Shown here one piece after another: positions 43,715 to 54,320 of a DNA stretch of 64,000 bases. How positions within the stretch are numbered: the first letter of the stretch is position 1; each line of letters opens with the position of its first letter. This DNA comes from Allobosea sp. CS1GBMeth4 (lineage in GTDB: Bacteria > Pseudomonadota > Alphaproteobacteria > Rhizobiales > Beijerinckiaceae): assembly GCF_900185715.1 (NCBI RefSeq), contig NZ_FYAS01000019.1, forward strand, positions 1 to 64,000, given 5' to 3'. Position numbers and translations under genes: made by a program. The notes below the pieces were generated by a model. That model saw nothing but the letters and a program-made list of their open reading frames with translations. It ran no database searches and had not been told where the DNA came from.

Positions 43715-45088
43715 TCAGAGCACGCTCTTGCGCGGCGTGCGCATGGTGACGAGCTCTTCCGCGGCGCTCGGATGCAGGGCGATGGTGCGGTCGAAATCGG
43801 CCTTGGTCGCGCCCATGGTGACGGCGATGGCGACCGACTGGGCGATCTCGCCGGCATCGTGGCCGAGCATGTGGACGCCGATCACCCGATCGGTCTGCGC
43901 ATCGACGACGAGCTTCATGTAGATGCGCTCGTCGCGGCCCGAGATCGTCGCCTTCATCGGGCGGAATCCGGTCTCGAAGATGCGCAGCTCGCGGCCGGCG
44001 GCGAGCGCCTGCTGCTCGGTGAGGCCGACCGTGCCGAGCTCGGGCGTGGTGAAGACGGCCGAGGCGACGAGCGTATGGTCGACCGTCCACGGCTTGCCGC
44101 CGAAGGTCGAGTCGGCGAAGGCGTGGCCCTCGCGGATCGCGACCGGAGTCAGGTTGACCCGGTCGGTGACGTCGCCGACCGCGGCGATCGACGGGACGCT
44201 GGACAGCGAGGCGGCATCGACCAGGACCTGCCCGGTCGGGCCGAGCTTGACGCCGGCGGCCTCGAGGCCGAGCCCGGCCGTGTTCGGGCGGCGGCCGGTG
44301 GCGACGAGGACGACGTCGGCATCGATCGGCGCGCCATGGGCGCAATGGGCCCGGCGCGTGCCGTTAGGCAGCAACTCGATGCGATCGACCGTGCAGCCGA
44401 GGCGCAGGGCGATGCCGGCATGGCCGAGCGCATCGCGCAGACGGGTGCGCAGGTCCTCGTCGAAGCCGCGCAGGACGTTATCGCCACGGTGCAGCAGGGT
44501 GACGGCGACGCCCAGGCGGGCGAAGACGCTGGCGAATTCGAGCGCGATATAGCCGCCGCCGACCACCAGCATGCGCCGCGGCAGGCTGGGAAGATGGAAG
44601 ATCTCGTTGGAGGAGATGCCGAGCTCGCCGCCGGGGATCGGCGGCTCGAAGGCGGGACGCCCGCCTGTGGCGACGAGGATGTGGCGGGCGCGGATCGTCT
44701 GCCCGCTCTGCTGGAGCCTGACCTCGTGCGGCCCGGCGACGACGGCGCGTTCCTCCCTGATCGCGACGCCGGCGCCGTCGAGGCCCTTGCGGTAGAGGCC
44801 GGAGAGCCGCGTCACCTCGCGGGCGACGGCGTCGCGCAGCGTCGGCCAGTCAAAGACCGGCCTGGCGAGCTTCCAGCCGAAGCCGGCGGCATCCTCGAAC
44901 TCGTCGGCGAAGCGGCTGGCATAGACGAAGAGCTTCTTGGGCACGCAGCCGCGGACGACGCAGGTGCCGCCGATACGGTCCTCTTCCGCGATCATGACCC
45001 GGGCGCCGTGGCCGGCGGCGATGCGCGCGGCGCGCGTGCCGCCCGATCCCGCGCCGATGACGAAGAGGTCGACGTCGAACTCAGCCAT
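43715..45088 (-). CDS. gor: glutathione-disulfide reductase
   Basis: 457 residues, pyridine-nucleotide disulfide oxidoreductase. FAD motif VIGAGSGGTRAARIAA, redox-active GGTCVVRGCVPKKLFVYAS, NAD(P) motif VVGGGYIALEFASVFARLG, FAD motif AVGDVTDRVNLTPVA and the C-terminal HPSAAEELVTMRTP containing the His-Glu pair. These identify the glutathione reductase branch, which keeps glutathione reduced using NADPH. The ATG at 45088 overlaps the end of the upstream O-antigen-ligase gene by 8 nt. Confidence 0.94.
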   Translation of the reverse strand: MAEFDVDLFVIGAGSGGTRAARIAAGHGARVMIAEEDRIGGTCVVRGCVPKKLFVYASRFADEFEDAAGFGWKLARPVFDWPTLRDAVAREVTRLSGLYRKGLDGAGVAIREERAVVAGPHEVRLQQSGQTIRARHILVATGGRPAFEPPIPGGELGISSNEIFHLPSLPRRMLVVGGGYIALEFASVFARLGVAVTLLHRGDNVLRGFDEDLRTRLRDALGHAGIALRLGCTVDRIELLPNGTRRAHCAHGAPIDADVVLVATGRRPNTAGLGLEAAGVKLGPTGQVLVDAASLSSVPSIAAVGDVTDRVNLTPVAIREGHAFADSTFGGKPWTVDHTLVASAVFTTPELGTVGLTEQQALAAGRELRIFETGFRPMKATISGRDERIYMKLVVDAQTDRVIGVHMLGHDAGEIAQSVAIAVTMGATKADFDRTIALHPSAAEELVTMRTPRKSVL

Positions 45089-46367
45089 GATGGTCTCCCT
45101 GCCGCGGCGCGGCGTCGATCGTGGCATCGCTGCCGAACCAGAGAATGGCGGCTCCGAGCGCGGCGATCCACCAGCCCTGCCAGGCGCCGTGCCCGACGGC
45201 GGCGATCGCGAACGCCGCGGCGAACAAGGCGAGCCGCGGCGCCAGCTCCGGCGCCGGCCGGCGGCGCAGGCCGGCGAGCAGCAGAAGACCCGCGAGCGTC
45301 AGCAGCCCGGCGCCGATCGCGCCGGTCTCCGCCCAGGCCTGCAGCGGCATATCGTGCGGATGCCCCACCCCCAGCAGCGTCCTGTGCGCCGCGGAGACCT
45401 CGGCCGCGACCTCGTGCTCGTGCATGGTCGCGGAGGTGCCGAAGCCGGCGCCGGCGATCGGCCGCGCCCGCGCCACCTCGCCGAAGCTGTCCCAGATGTC
45501 GATCCGGGCCCGGGCGCTCATCACGTCGAGACGATCGAGCACGAAGGACGGCACGAGCCGCTCGGCCATCGGACCGAGCACCGGAGCGAGCGCCATGGTC
45601 AGGACGAAGGCGAGCGCGGTCGCCGCGAGAGCGAGGCGCGGCGCCAGGGCGGCGAGGGTCCAGCACAGCATCAGCACCAGCGCGCCGAGCTTGGCGGCCT
45701 CGCTCTCGGAGCGGAAGACGAAAACGAGGACGACGGCCGCCAGCAGCGCCGCGAGGGCTCGATCCGGCCAGCCGGCCGGCCGCGACCAGAGGCCATGGAC
45801 GGTCGGAACCGCGAGCAGCAGCAGGACGATGGCCGGACGATTGAAGACGAAGGCCATCATCTTGCCGGTGCCCAGCGCCGCGCGCTGCGACAGCCCCGAA
45901 GCGAGCTCGACCATCACCAGCGCCGCCGCGACGATGATCGCCAGAGCGAGCGCGCGCAGCAGGCGCGGCGCCGGCCGCCACTGGCCGGATACGGCGATCG
46001 CCAGAGCGAGGACCACCGGCAAGACGAGCTCGCCCCAGGCCTGCAGCGACGACGGCGGCCGATGGCTCCAGCCGATCGAGACCAGGGCCCAGGCGAGGAA
46101 GGCGGCGACGATGGGCGCCGGCATGGCGGCGAGCAGGCGGCGCAGGCGGGCGGCGATCGCGGCGGCGGGCCCGGTCAGCAGGGCCGCACCGAGGAAGGCG
46201 GCGGCGGCGAGGCCGAGCATCAGCGGGGCGGAGCGGTTCGCCAGCCACATGGCGAGCGGCATCAGAACGAGGCAGGCCTCGCCGACCGCGCGAAGGGCCC
46301 GGCTCGCCCCTCGCTCGCCCGCGCCGGGCAGCAGATCGGGATGGGCTGACGGTGGGATCGGACTCAT
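45081..46367 (-). CDS. O-antigen ligase/polymerase family membrane protein
   Basis: 428 residues with about 12 membrane segments. The large loop after the mid-protein helices contains SARARIDIWDSFGEVARARP and GHPHDMPLQAWAETGAIGA, the Wzy_C signature (R-x-x-x-W with a later H-N/D-x-x-L) of O-antigen ligases (WaaL) and polymerases. It may attach or polymerise a surface polysaccharide at the periplasmic face. No glycosyltransferase cluster is nearby. Overlaps gor by 8 nt, so the two may be cotranscribed. Confidence 0.8.
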   Translation of the reverse strand: MSPIPPSAHPDLLPGAGERGASRALRAVGEACLVLMPLAMWLANRSAPLMLGLAAAAFLGAALLTGPAAAIAARLRRLLAAMPAPIVAAFLAWALVSIGWSHRPPSSLQAWGELVLPVVLALAIAVSGQWRPAPRLLRALALAIIVAAALVMVELASGLSQRAALGTGKMMAFVFNRPAIVLLLLAVPTVHGLWSRPAGWPDRALAALLAAVVLVFVFRSESEAAKLGALVLMLCWTLAALAPRLALAATALAFVLTMALAPVLGPMAERLVPSFVLDRLDVMSARARIDIWDSFGEVARARPIAGAGFGTSATMHEHEVAAEVSAAHRTLLGVGHPHDMPLQAWAETGAIGAGLLTLAGLLLLAGLRRRPAPELAPRLALFAAAFAIAAVGHGAWQGWWIAALGAAILWFGSDATIDAAPRQGDHHG

Positions 46368-46576
46368 GGGCGCCGGCTTACGCGATGGCGGATGGGCCGC
46401 CTAGAGGTTTGCGCCGATGGCGGCCATTCGTCGAATGTCATGCGCCCGCGAGGCGTCAAAGCGAAACATCTTGACTTGTGATTATGCAATCGGGCGCAAT
46501 TGATCCGCGGTCCGATGCAGTGCCACAGGCGAGCGTCAACAATCGGCGCATCGAGCGCGCCACCGGGGAGGTAACT

Positions 46577-47539
46577 ATGCTCACGTCCTTCTTCAAGCGC
46601 GGGGCCGTGGCCGCCGTCGCTCTCGCAGGCCTCACCACGGCGGCGTTCGCCCAGATGGAACTGAAGATCATGGCCCCGGCCGCGCCCGGCGGCGGCTGGG
46701 ACGGCACCGCCCGCTCGATGCAGCAGGCGCTGACGGCGGCGGGCATCGCCAAGAGCGTCCAGGTCACCAACGTCACGGGCGCCGGCGGCACGATCGGCCT
46801 CGCGCAGCTGATCGGCGCCAAGGGCGACGGCCACCAGCTGATGGTCAACGGCTTCGTCATGGTCGGCGCCATCCTGCTCAACAAGTCACCGGTGAACCTG
46901 ACCCAGGTGACGCCGATCGCGCGCCTGACCGCCGAGGCGGAGGTGATCGTCGTTCCGGCCGATTCCCCGCTGAAGACCGCCAAGGATCTCGCCGAGCGCC
47001 TCAAGGCCGATCCCGCCAAGGTGACCTGGGCCGGCGGCTCGGCCGGCGGCACCGACCATATCCTGGCGGCACTGTTCGCCCAGGCCGTCGGCGCCGACGC
47101 CAAGAAGATCAACTACATCCCGTTCTCGGGCGGCGGCGAGGCGCTGGCCGCGATGCTCGGCGGCCGCGTCACCGCCGGCATCTCCGGCTACGGCGAGTTC
47201 GAAGGCCAGATCAAGGCCGGCAAGCTGCGCGTGCTCGCCGTCTCCTCCGCGAAGCGCCTCGCGAATGCTCCCGACGCGCCGACGCTGAAGGAGCAGGGCA
47301 TCGATCTCGAGCTGCTCAACTGGCGCTCGGTCGTGGCGCCTCCCGGCCTCTCGGCCGACCAGACCAAGGCGCTGGTCGACGCCACCGACAAGATGGTCAA
47401 GTCGAAGGAATGGCAGGAGATCCTGAAGGCCCGCGGCTGGGACGACGCCTATCTCGCCGGCGCCGCCTTCGAGGGCTTCCTGAAGGAAGAGATCGCCCGC
47501 GTCTCCAAGGTCATGACCGAGGTCGGCCTGGTGAAGTGA
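46577..47539 (+). CDS. tctC: tripartite tricarboxylate transporter binding protein (Bug/TctC)
   Basis: 320 residues. A signal peptide ([20 protein letters not shown] ... AFAQ) precedes a Bug-family binding fold: [20 protein letters not shown] (the AAPGGG ligand loop), [10 protein letters not shown], and [19 protein letters not shown]. It captures a di- or tricarboxylate in the periplasm for the TctAB channel. GGGGAGGTAACT precedes the ATG. A terminator follows, then tctB and tctA. Confidence 0.93.
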   Translation: MLTSFFKRGAVAAVALAGLTTAAFAQMELKIMAPAAPGGGWDGTARSMQQALTAAGIAKSVQVTNVTGAGGTIGLAQLIGAKGDGHQLMVNGFVMVGAILLNKSPVNLTQVTPIARLTAEAEVIVVPADSPLKTAKDLAERLKADPAKVTWAGGSAGGTDHILAALFAQAVGADAKKINYIPFSGGGEALAAMLGGRVTAGISGYGEFEGQIKAGKLRVLAVSSAKRLANAPDAPTLKEQGIDLELLNWRSVVAPPGLSADQTKALVDATDKMVKSKEWQEILKARGWDDAYLAGAAFEGFLKEEIARVSKVMTEVGLVK

Positions 47540-47561
47540 GCCGACAGCGGCAAGACTGATC

Positions 47562-47590
47562 GCGGGGCCGGGAAACCGGCCCCGTTTTTT
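47562..47590 (+). terminator. rho-independent terminator after tctC
   Basis: GCGGGGCCGG-GAAA-CCGGCCCCG followed by TTTTTT. A strong GC stem with a T-run 40 bases before the tctB start; partial read-through would lower tctBA relative to tctC. Confidence 0.88.
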
Positions 47591-47633
47591 CCTCTCCCGG
47601 CCGCGACGCGGCGGGCAATGACGGATCGCCGAA

Positions 47634-48113
47634 ATGAGCCAGGAGCCCCTCGCGCACCGACCGGACAAGCCGGCCCTCCTCGTCGGGCTGCTGCTGCTCG
47701 CCGTCGCCGCGATCGTCGGCTACGACGCCTCGACCCAGACGATCACCTCGAATTACGGCCTGGGGCCGACGGCGATGCCCTATGTCGTCTGCGCCGGCCT
47801 CGTCGTGCTCGGGCTGGCGCATCTCGTGGTGGCCTTTCGCGAAGGGCTGCCCCGGCCGGAGGAGGCCGACCGCAGCGCGCTGCTCTGGATCGCGGCCGGC
47901 CTCGCCGGGCTGATCGCCTCGATCGCGCTCGGCGGCGGCTTCGTACTGGCGACCACGCTGGTCTTCGCCTGCACCGCCCGCGGCTTCGGGCGCCGCGCCT
48001 TCCTCGTCGATGCGATCATCGGCTTCGTGCTCGGGCTCGTCATCTTCCTGGTCTTCGCCAAGCTCCTGACGCTGATCCTGCCGTCGGGTCCGTTCGAGCA
48101 GCTCTTCCTCTGA
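47634..48113 (+). CDS. tctB: tripartite tricarboxylate transporter small subunit TctB
   Basis: 159 residues with four membrane helices: [54 protein letters not shown] and a C-terminal [15 protein letters not shown]. The [15 protein letters not shown] segment after the first helix is typical of TctB. It partners TctA in the inner membrane. It lies about 20 bases before tctA and is translated with it. Confidence 0.87.
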   Translation: MSQEPLAHRPDKPALLVGLLLLAVAAIVGYDASTQTITSNYGLGPTAMPYVVCAGLVVLGLAHLVVAFREGLPRPEEADRSALLWIAAGLAGLIASIALGGGFVLATTLVFACTARGFGRRAFLVDAIIGFVLGLVIFLVFAKLLTLILPSGPFEQLFL

Positions 48114-48132
48114 AGCCGAAGGCGGGTACACC

Positions 48133-49632
48133 ATGGACACTCTGCTTGCCCTGCTGAACGGCTTCAGCGTCGCCTTCGAGCCCTCGAAGCTGCTGTTCTG
48201 CCTGGTCGGCGTCTTCCTCGGCACCGCCGTCGGCGTGCTGCCGGGCATCGGCCCGGCGCTGACCGTCGCGCTCCTGCTGCCGGTCACCTTCAAGCTCGAC
48301 CCGGCCGGCTCGCTGATCATGTTCGCCGGCATCTACTATGGCGGCATGTATGGCGGTTCGACCACCGCCATCCTGCTCAACGCGCCGGGCGAGAGCGCCT
48401 CGCTCGCGACCGCGCTCGAAGGCTCGAAGATGGCGAAGGCCGGCCGCGGCGGCCCGGCCCTGGCGACCTCGGCGATCGGCTCCTTCGTCGCCGGCCTGAT
48501 CGCCACGATCGGCCTCGCCTTCCTGGCGCCATGGCTGGTCGAAATCGCGGTGAAGTTCGGGCCGTGGGACTATTTCGCCCTGATGATCGTCGCCTTCGTC
48601 ACCGTGTCGGCGACCTTCGGCGATTCCCCCCTGCGCGGGCTCACCAGCCTGTTCGTCGGCATCACCCTCGGCCTGATCGGCATCGACAAGCTGACCGGCC
48701 AGGCGCGGCTGACCTTCGGCGTTCCGGAGCTGCTCAACGGCGTCGAGGTGACGACGCTCGCGGTCGGCCTGTTCGCGGTGGGCGAGGCGTTCTACGTCGC
48801 CTCCAAGCGCTTCCGCGAGCCGGAGGAGATCATCCCGATCAAGGGCTCGCTCTGGATGAGCAAGCAGGACTGGAAGCGCTCCTGGGCGCCCTGGCTGCGC
48901 GGCACGGCCTATGGCTTCCCGATCGGCGCGCTGCCGGCCGGCGGCGCCGAGGTGCCGACCTTCCTGTCCTATTCGACCGAAAAGAAGCTCTGCAAATACC
49001 CGGACGAGTTCGGCAAGGGCGCGATCGAGGGCGTGGCAGGACCCGAAGCCGCCAACAACGCCTCCGCGGCCGGCACGCTGGTGCCGCTCCTGACGCTCGG
49101 CCTGCCGACTTCGGCGACCGCGGCGATCATGCTCGCCGGCTTCCAGCAATACGGGCTCAACCCCGGCCCGCTGCTCTTCGCCGAGAAGCCGGACCTGGTC
49201 TGGGGCCTGATCGCCTCGCTGTTCGTCGCCAACGTCATGCTGGTGATCCTGAACCTGCCGCTGATCGGGCTGTGGGTGAAGCTGCTCGCCGTGCCGCAGC
49301 CCTGGCTCTATGCCGGCATCCTCGTCTTCGCGACGATGGGCACGCTCGCTGTCAACAGCTCGCCGGTCGAGCTCGGCATGCTCTTCGCCTTCGGCTATCT
49401 CGGCTATCTCATGCGGCGCTACGACTATCCGGTCGCGCCCATGGTGGTGGGGCTCATCCTCGGCCCGATGGCGGAGGCGCAGCTCAGGCGGGCGCTGCAG
49501 ATCAGCCTCGGCGACCCGATGATCCTGCTGGAGAATCCGGGCTCGGCGACATTGCTCGGCATCGCCTTCATCGCCCTCGTCGCGCCCTTCGTGATGAAGG
49601 GGCTGAACCGCTTCAAGGCGGCCGAGGACTGA
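48133..49632 (+). CDS. tctA: tripartite tricarboxylate transporter large permease TctA
   Basis: 499 residues, 11-12 membrane helices, the channel of the TTT system. Conserved motifs: [60 protein letters not shown] and [18 protein letters not shown]. With TctB and TctC it imports a carboxylate (citrate-like or other) with the sodium or proton gradient. The substrate is not evident. It ends the operon; an amino-acid permease follows after about 110 bases. Confidence 0.95.
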   Translation: MDTLLALLNGFSVAFEPSKLLFCLVGVFLGTAVGVLPGIGPALTVALLLPVTFKLDPAGSLIMFAGIYYGGMYGGSTTAILLNAPGESASLATALEGSKMAKAGRGGPALATSAIGSFVAGLIATIGLAFLAPWLVEIAVKFGPWDYFALMIVAFVTVSATFGDSPLRGLTSLFVGITLGLIGIDKLTGQARLTFGVPELLNGVEVTTLAVGLFAVGEAFYVASKRFREPEEIIPIKGSLWMSKQDWKRSWAPWLRGTAYGFPIGALPAGGAEVPTFLSYSTEKKLCKYPDEFGKGAIEGVAGPEAANNASAAGTLVPLLTLGLPTSATAAIMLAGFQQYGLNPGPLLFAEKPDLVWGLIASLFVANVMLVILNLPLIGLWVKLLAVPQPWLYAGILVFATMGTLAVNSSPVELGMLFAFGYLGYLMRRYDYPVAPMVVGLILGPMAEAQLRRALQISLGDPMILLENPGSATLLGIAFIALVAPFVMKGLNRFKAAED

Positions 49633-49740
49633 TCGCGGGAGGCGCAACCGGCGCGCACGCCCCGGTTGCGCCCGAACCATTATGGCGTGACTGTGTTCTC
49701 CCCTTCACCGGCCCCGCGGCCTGTCGAGCGAGGATGAACC

Positions 49741-51165
49741 ATGAGCGATACGACGCTGTCTCCGTCCGCCGTCCAGAGCAAAGCCGCCGAGCCGAGCCTC
49801 CACCGCGTGATGGGCCCCTGGCTGCTGCTGCTCTTCATCGTCGGCGACATTCTGGGCACCGGCATCTACGCGCTCACCGGGCAGGTGGCGAAGCAGGTCG
49901 GCGGCGTGGTCTGGCTGCCCTTCCTGGTCGCCTTCGTGGTCGCGATGATCACGGCGTTCAGCTATCTCGAGCTCGTCACCAAGTATCCGCGCGCCGCCGG
50001 CGCGGCGCTCTATGCGCACAAGGCATTCGGCGTCCATTTCATCACCTTCATCGTCGCCTTCGCGGTGATGTGCTCGGGCATCACCTCGGCCTCGACCGCC
50101 TCGCGCGCTTTCGCCGCCAATATGTCTAGCGCGTTCGGGCTCAACCTCGCCGGAGGCATCGGCATCACTCTCCTCGGCCTCGCCTTCATGGCGATCGTGG
50201 CGGCGGTGAACTTGCGCGGTGTCGGCGAGAGCGTGAAGGCCAATGTGGTGCTGACCTGCGTCGAGCTGACCGGCCTGCTGATCGTGATCTTCGTCGGCCT
50301 GTGGGCGATCGCCGCCGGCCAGGGCGACGTCTCGCGCATCACCCAGTTCAAGCCGGCGGGCGACGGCGGCCTGTTCTGGCCGGTGATCGCGGCGACCACC
50401 CTCGCCTTCTTCGCCATGGTCGGCTTCGAGGACTCGGTCAACATGGCCGAGGAGACCAAGGACCCGACACGAATCTTTCCGAAGATCCTGCTCGCCGGCC
50501 TGGTCATCACCGGCGCGATCTACGTGCTGGTCTCGATCTCGGCGATCACGCTGGTCTCACCCGAGCAGCTCGGCGAGGGCGAGACGCCGCTGCTCAAGGT
50601 GGTGGCGGCCGGCGCGCCGAACTTCCCGATCTGGATTTTCGGCTTCATCACCATGTTCGCCGTCGCCAACAGCGCCCTGATCAACATGCTGATGGCGAGC
50701 CGGCTGGTCTACGGCATGAGCCGCGAGCACGTGCTGCCGCCGGCGCTCGGCAAGGTGCACGCGACCCGGCGCACGCCTTATGTCGCGATCGCCTTCACGA
50801 CGCTGCTCGCCTTCGCGCTGATCACCTTCGTCGGCGAGGTTCCGGCGCTCGGCGGCACCACCGCGCTGCTGCTGCTCTGCGTCTTCACCGTCGTCAACAT
50901 CGCGGTGCTGATGCTGCGCAAGGACAGGGTCGAGCACGAGCACTTCCGCACGCCGACGCTGCTGCCGGTGCTGGGCGCGGCCTTCTGCGCCTTCTTCGCC
51001 GGCCCGTGGACCGGGCGCGACCCGGTCCAGTACAAGATCGCCGGCGTCCTGGTCGGGATCGGCATCGTGCTCTGGCTGGTCACGATCATGGTCAACCGCG
51101 CCGCCGGCGTGCGTCCGAGCGAGCCGACCATGGAGGATATCGGCGGGCACGGCCCGGTGAACTGA
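49741..51165 (+). CDS. APC-family amino-acid permease
   Basis: 474 residues, 12-13 membrane helices. GDILGTGIYALTGQVAKQVG is the first-helix G-x-G-I-Y motif of the amino acid-polyamine-organocation superfamily, and FFAMVGFEDSVNMAEETKDP is the helix-6 signature. It most likely takes up an amino acid or amine by proton symport. Substrate not inferable. It may share the tctBA transcript or have its own promoter in the roughly 110-base gap. Confidence 0.87.
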   Translation: MSDTTLSPSAVQSKAAEPSLHRVMGPWLLLLFIVGDILGTGIYALTGQVAKQVGGVVWLPFLVAFVVAMITAFSYLELVTKYPRAAGAALYAHKAFGVHFITFIVAFAVMCSGITSASTASRAFAANMSSAFGLNLAGGIGITLLGLAFMAIVAAVNLRGVGESVKANVVLTCVELTGLLIVIFVGLWAIAAGQGDVSRITQFKPAGDGGLFWPVIAATTLAFFAMVGFEDSVNMAEETKDPTRIFPKILLAGLVITGAIYVLVSISAITLVSPEQLGEGETPLLKVVAAGAPNFPIWIFGFITMFAVANSALINMLMASRLVYGMSREHVLPPALGKVHATRRTPYVAIAFTTLLAFALITFVGEVPALGGTTALLLLCVFTVVNIAVLMLRKDRVEHEHFRTPTLLPVLGAAFCAFFAGPWTGRDPVQYKIAGVLVGIGIVLWLVTIMVNRAAGVRPSEPTMEDIGGHGPVN

Positions 51166-51170
51166 GGCTT

Positions 51171-51285
51171 GAGCCCGTTCCGATCGGCTTGCACCGCAAG
51201 CAGATCGGTAAAGCGGTCTCCAAGCTGAAAGTGAGAGACGGATTCACCGATCAGATCGAGTCAATCTGATCGGATCCGGCTCTTG
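51171..51285. repeat. dispersed repeat downstream of the permease
   Basis: GAGCCCGTTCCGATCGGCTT ... CAAGCAGATCGG, related to the copy at 1366-1420, extended by further short inverted segments (GATCAGATCG, CTGATCGGATC). Confidence 0.55.
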
Positions 51286-51297
51286 GCCGAAATGGAC

Positions 51298-51328
51298 AAG
51301 GCCGCCGGTTCACCCGGCGGCCTTGTCT
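51298..51328. terminator. hairpin terminator between convergent genes
   Basis: AAGGCCGCCGG-TTCA-CCCGGCGGCCTT then GTCTCGTT. A perfect stem between the permease and the convergent DUF2059 gene, usable from either side. Confidence 0.8.
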
Positions 51329-51347
51329 CGTTGACGGGGCCTGCGGC

Positions 51348-51842
51348 TCAGAGCTGGTGGCCGCGCTTGCGCATCTCGGCCTGGAAGAGGTCGTAGAGGC
51401 GGTTGCTGGTCGCCGTGCTCCAGGGCTGCAGCAGCGCGAAGATCTCGTCGATCACCTGCGGGCGATAGGAGTTGTAGCGCTGGCCGACCGGCGAGTTGAA
51501 GAAGGCGGCGACCTCCTTCAGATCGGCCTCCGTCATCTTGCTGGCGAAGATGCGGGCCGAGGAGTCGACGATCTCGTCGCGGCGCAGATCGGCCTCCGCC
51601 TTGAGCGCGGTCAGGACCTCGTCCATGTCCTTCTTCAGCTCCGGCCGGGTCGCGCCGATGTTCTGCCGGACGCCGGCGACGAACTCGGCGTAGATCGACT
51701 CGAAGGACTGCGACAGGCCGGAGGAGATCACCACTTCGCGGGCGGCCTTGAGGTGCTCCGGCGTCGGCGCCTGCTGCGCCAGCGCGGGCACGGCGAACAA
51801 CGCCAGCGAGAGAAGCGCGCCTGCCAGGCTGTGACGGATCAT
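51348..51842 (-). CDS. DUF2059 exported protein
   Basis: 164 residues with a signal peptide (MIRHSLAGALLSLALFAVPA, cleaved near ALAQ). The mature protein is helical, with ASKMTEADLKEVAAFFNSPVGQRYNSY, the FF-x-S-P-x-G-x-x-Y core of DUF2059. Members are periplasmic, widespread and uncharacterised. Preceded by GGTAACC rather than a strong ribosome-binding site. Separate from rpiA, which is about 150 bases away with a repeat between. Confidence 0.85.
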   Translation of the reverse strand: MIRHSLAGALLSLALFAVPALAQQAPTPEHLKAAREVVISSGLSQSFESIYAEFVAGVRQNIGATRPELKKDMDEVLTALKAEADLRRDEIVDSSARIFASKMTEADLKEVAAFFNSPVGQRYNSYRPQVIDEIFALLQPWSTATSNRLYDLFQAEMRKRGHQL

Positions 51843-51933
51843 GCGGTTACCCCTTCGTCGATCGTCCGGAATGCGGCGATTCCATTGTTTTGCGCGGCAA
51901 CGTCCCTGACCGGGCGCAGCCGCCGGCCGCTCT

Positions 51934-51982
51934 TAGAGCATGTTCCGCAAAAGTGGAAACCACTTTTGCGACGGGAACATGC
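51934..51982. repeat. clear copy of the AGAGCATG repeat
   Basis: AGAGCATGTTCCGCAAAAGT and CCACTTTTGCGACGGGAACATGC form inverted arms around GGAAA. Best-preserved copy of the family also seen at 1447, 8637 and 23590. It sits just after the rpiA end. Confidence 0.8.
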
Positions 51983-51996
51983 AGCGCGGTCGGCCG

Positions 51997-52707
51997 TCAG
52001 CGGCGCTCGGCGGCAGGATCGCCGAGGACGCGCACGCCGTCGGCACCGGCGAGAAAGGCTGCCGTCGCGAGGCCGAGGAAAAGGCCGTGCTCGACCACGC
52101 CGGGCACCTGGCTGAGCGCCAGCGCCAGAACCTCCGGCAGCTCGATCCGGCCGAGATGGGCATCGAGGATGTAATGGCCGCCATCGGTCAGGAGCGTCGA
52201 GCCGTCGGGGCGGCGGCGCAGGACGAGCTCGCCATGCGCGCCCGCCGAGGCGATGGCGGCCGCGACCGCCCGGCGCGTCGCCTCCAATCCGAAGGGCACG
52301 ACCTCGATCGGCAGCGGGAAGCGGCCGAGCGTCTCGACCTGCTTGCCGGTGTCGGCGATGACGATCATGCGCTTCGAGGCGGCGGCGACGATCTTCTCGC
52401 GCAGCAGCGCGGCGCCGCCGCCCTTGATCAGCCGCAAGGCGCTGTCGAGCTCGTCGGCGCCGTCGACGGTGAGGTCGAGCTCCGGCGTCTGGTCGAGCGT
52501 CGACATCGGGATCGACAGGCTGATCGCCTGCGCCTGCGTGGCCTCCGAGGTCGCGACGCAGACGACCTCCAGTCCCGCCGCCACCCTGGCGCCGAGCCCG
52601 TCGACGAAGTGCTTCGCGGTCGATCCGGTGCCGAGGCCGAGCCGCATGCCCGGCCGCACCAGCTCCAGCGCCGCCAGCGCGGCGGCCTTCTTGAGATCCT
52701 CGCTCAC
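51997..52707 (-). CDS. rpiA: ribose-5-phosphate isomerase A
   Basis: 236 residues. RpiA interconverts ribose 5-phosphate and ribulose 5-phosphate in the pentose phosphate pathway. Motifs: [16 protein letters not shown] (phosphate loop), [11 protein letters not shown] (catalytic Asp), [15 protein letters not shown] (Lys) and [15 protein letters not shown]. The start is GTG at 52707, overlapping the gabD stop as GTGA, so translation is coupled to gabD. Confidence 0.96.
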   Translation of the reverse strand: MSEDLKKAAALAALELVRPGMRLGLGTGSTAKHFVDGLGARVAAGLEVVCVATSEATQAQAISLSIPMSTLDQTPELDLTVDGADELDSALRLIKGGGAALLREKIVAAASKRMIVIADTGKQVETLGRFPLPIEVVPFGLEATRRAVAAAIASAGAHGELVLRRRPDGSTLLTDGGHYILDAHLGRIELPEVLALALSQVPGVVEHGLFLGLATAAFLAGADGVRVLGDPAAERR

Positions 52708-54155
52708 GCGCCGAGCCCACCCATCAGCATGTACTTGATCTCGACGAACTCCTCGATGCCGTGGAGCGAGCCCTCGCGGCCGAGGCCGGATTCCTTGACG
52801 CCGCCGAAGGGCGCGACCTCGGTGCCGAGAATGGCCGAGTTGACGCCGACCATGCCGTATTCGAGCTCCTCGGCGACACGGAAGGCGCGGCCGAGATCCT
52901 TCGTGTAGAAATAGGCCGCCAGGCCGAAGGGCGTGTCGTTCGCCATCGCGACGACCTCGTCCTCGCTCTTGAAACGGTAGACCGGCGCGATCGGGCCGAA
53001 GGTCTCCTCGCGCGTCACCAGCATCCGCGTGGTGACGCCGGCGAGCACGGTCGGCTCGTAGAAGGTGCGCCCGAGCGCATGGCGCCGGCCACCGACCATC
53101 ACCTTCGCACCGTGGGCGACCGCGTCGGCGACATGGCGCTCGACCTTCTCGACCGCGCGCGCGTTGATCAGCGGCCCCTGCACGACGCCGACCTCGGCGC
53201 CGTTGCCGACCTTCATCCTCGCGACCTCGCCGGCGAACTTCGCGACGAAATCGTCATGGATGCCGTCCTGGACGAAGAGCCGGTTGGTGCAGACGCAGGT
53301 CTGCCCCATATTGCGGAACTTGGCGATGATCGCGCCCTCGACCGCCCTGTCGAGGTCGGCATCGTCGAAGACGATGAAGGGCGCGTTGCCGCCGAGCTCG
53401 AGCCCGACCTTCTTCACGGTGGCGGCCGCCTGCTGCATCAAGAGCTTGCCGACCGGAGTCGAGCCGGTGAAGCCGATGAAGCGCACCGCCGGATGGGCGG
53501 TCATCACGCCGCCGATCGCGACCGCGTCGCCGGTGACGATGTTGAGGACGCCCTGGGGGAAGCCGGCCCGCTCGGCGAGCGCGACCAGGGCCAGCGCCGT
53601 CAGCGGGGTGTCGGGCGCCGGCTTGACCACGAAGGTGCAGCCCGCCGCCAGGCCGGGCGCGCATTTGCGGGTGATCATCGCCGCCGGGAAATTCCAGGGG
53701 GTGATCGCGGCACAGACGCCGACCGGTTGCTTGGCGACGATGATGCGCGAATTCGGGAAGGGCGAGGGAATGGTCTCGCCATAGATGCGCTTGGCCTCCT
53801 CCGCGTAGAACTCGACGAAGGAGGCGGCGTAGGCGACCTCGCCGCGCGCCTCGGCCAGCGGCTTGCCCTGCTCGGCCGTCATGATCTGCGCCAGATCCTC
53901 CTGGTTCGCCATGATCAGCTCGAACCATCTGCGCAGGATGAGCGAGCGCTCCTTGGCGCTCTTGCGCGCCCAGGGCTTGAAGGCGCGCGCGGCGGCCTCG
54001 ACCGCGGCGGTGGTCTCGTCGGCACCGAAGCGCGGCACCTTGGCCAGGACCTCCCCCGTCGCCGGATTCTCGACCGGATCGACGCCCTCCCCGATCCAGG
54101 CGCCGTCGACATGGCATTGCGAACGAAGGAGCGAGGGATCCTTGAGGGTGAGCAT
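52704..54155 (-). CDS. gabD: NAD(P)-dependent succinate-semialdehyde dehydrogenase
   Basis: 483 residues of the aldehyde dehydrogenase superfamily. NAD-binding [24 protein letters not shown], the catalytic Glu in [12 protein letters not shown] and the catalytic Cys in [17 protein letters not shown] (CVC). The ALKDP/LL-start and [18 protein letters not shown]-terminus match GabD. It oxidises succinate semialdehyde to succinate in GABA breakdown; glutarate semialdehyde is also possible. The ATG at 54155 is chosen by family alignment. The stop overlaps rpiA. Confidence 0.9.
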   Translation of the reverse strand: MLTLKDPSLLRSQCHVDGAWIGEGVDPVENPATGEVLAKVPRFGADETTAAVEAAARAFKPWARKSAKERSLILRRWFELIMANQEDLAQIMTAEQGKPLAEARGEVAYAASFVEFYAEEAKRIYGETIPSPFPNSRIIVAKQPVGVCAAITPWNFPAAMITRKCAPGLAAGCTFVVKPAPDTPLTALALVALAERAGFPQGVLNIVTGDAVAIGGVMTAHPAVRFIGFTGSTPVGKLLMQQAAATVKKVGLELGGNAPFIVFDDADLDRAVEGAIIAKFRNMGQTCVCTNRLFVQDGIHDDFVAKFAGEVARMKVGNGAEVGVVQGPLINARAVEKVERHVADAVAHGAKVMVGGRRHALGRTFYEPTVLAGVTTRMLVTREETFGPIAPVYRFKSEDEVVAMANDTPFGLAAYFYTKDLGRAFRVAEELEYGMVGVNSAILGTEVAPFGGVKESGLGREGSLHGIEEFVEIKYMLMGGLGA

Positions 54156-54320
54156 GCGAGCCTCGGCGGTCGTGAATGGGGGTTGCCGGCGCTCTAGCAC
54201 GCGGCGCGAGCGCTTGCCGATAGCAAAACGCCGCATGCCGGCGGTGCAGGATCAGAGCCTGCTCTAAAATGTCCTCAGGACGAGGGCTGCGGGTTCTCGA
54301 GCGGGCCGCTGGCGCCAGCG

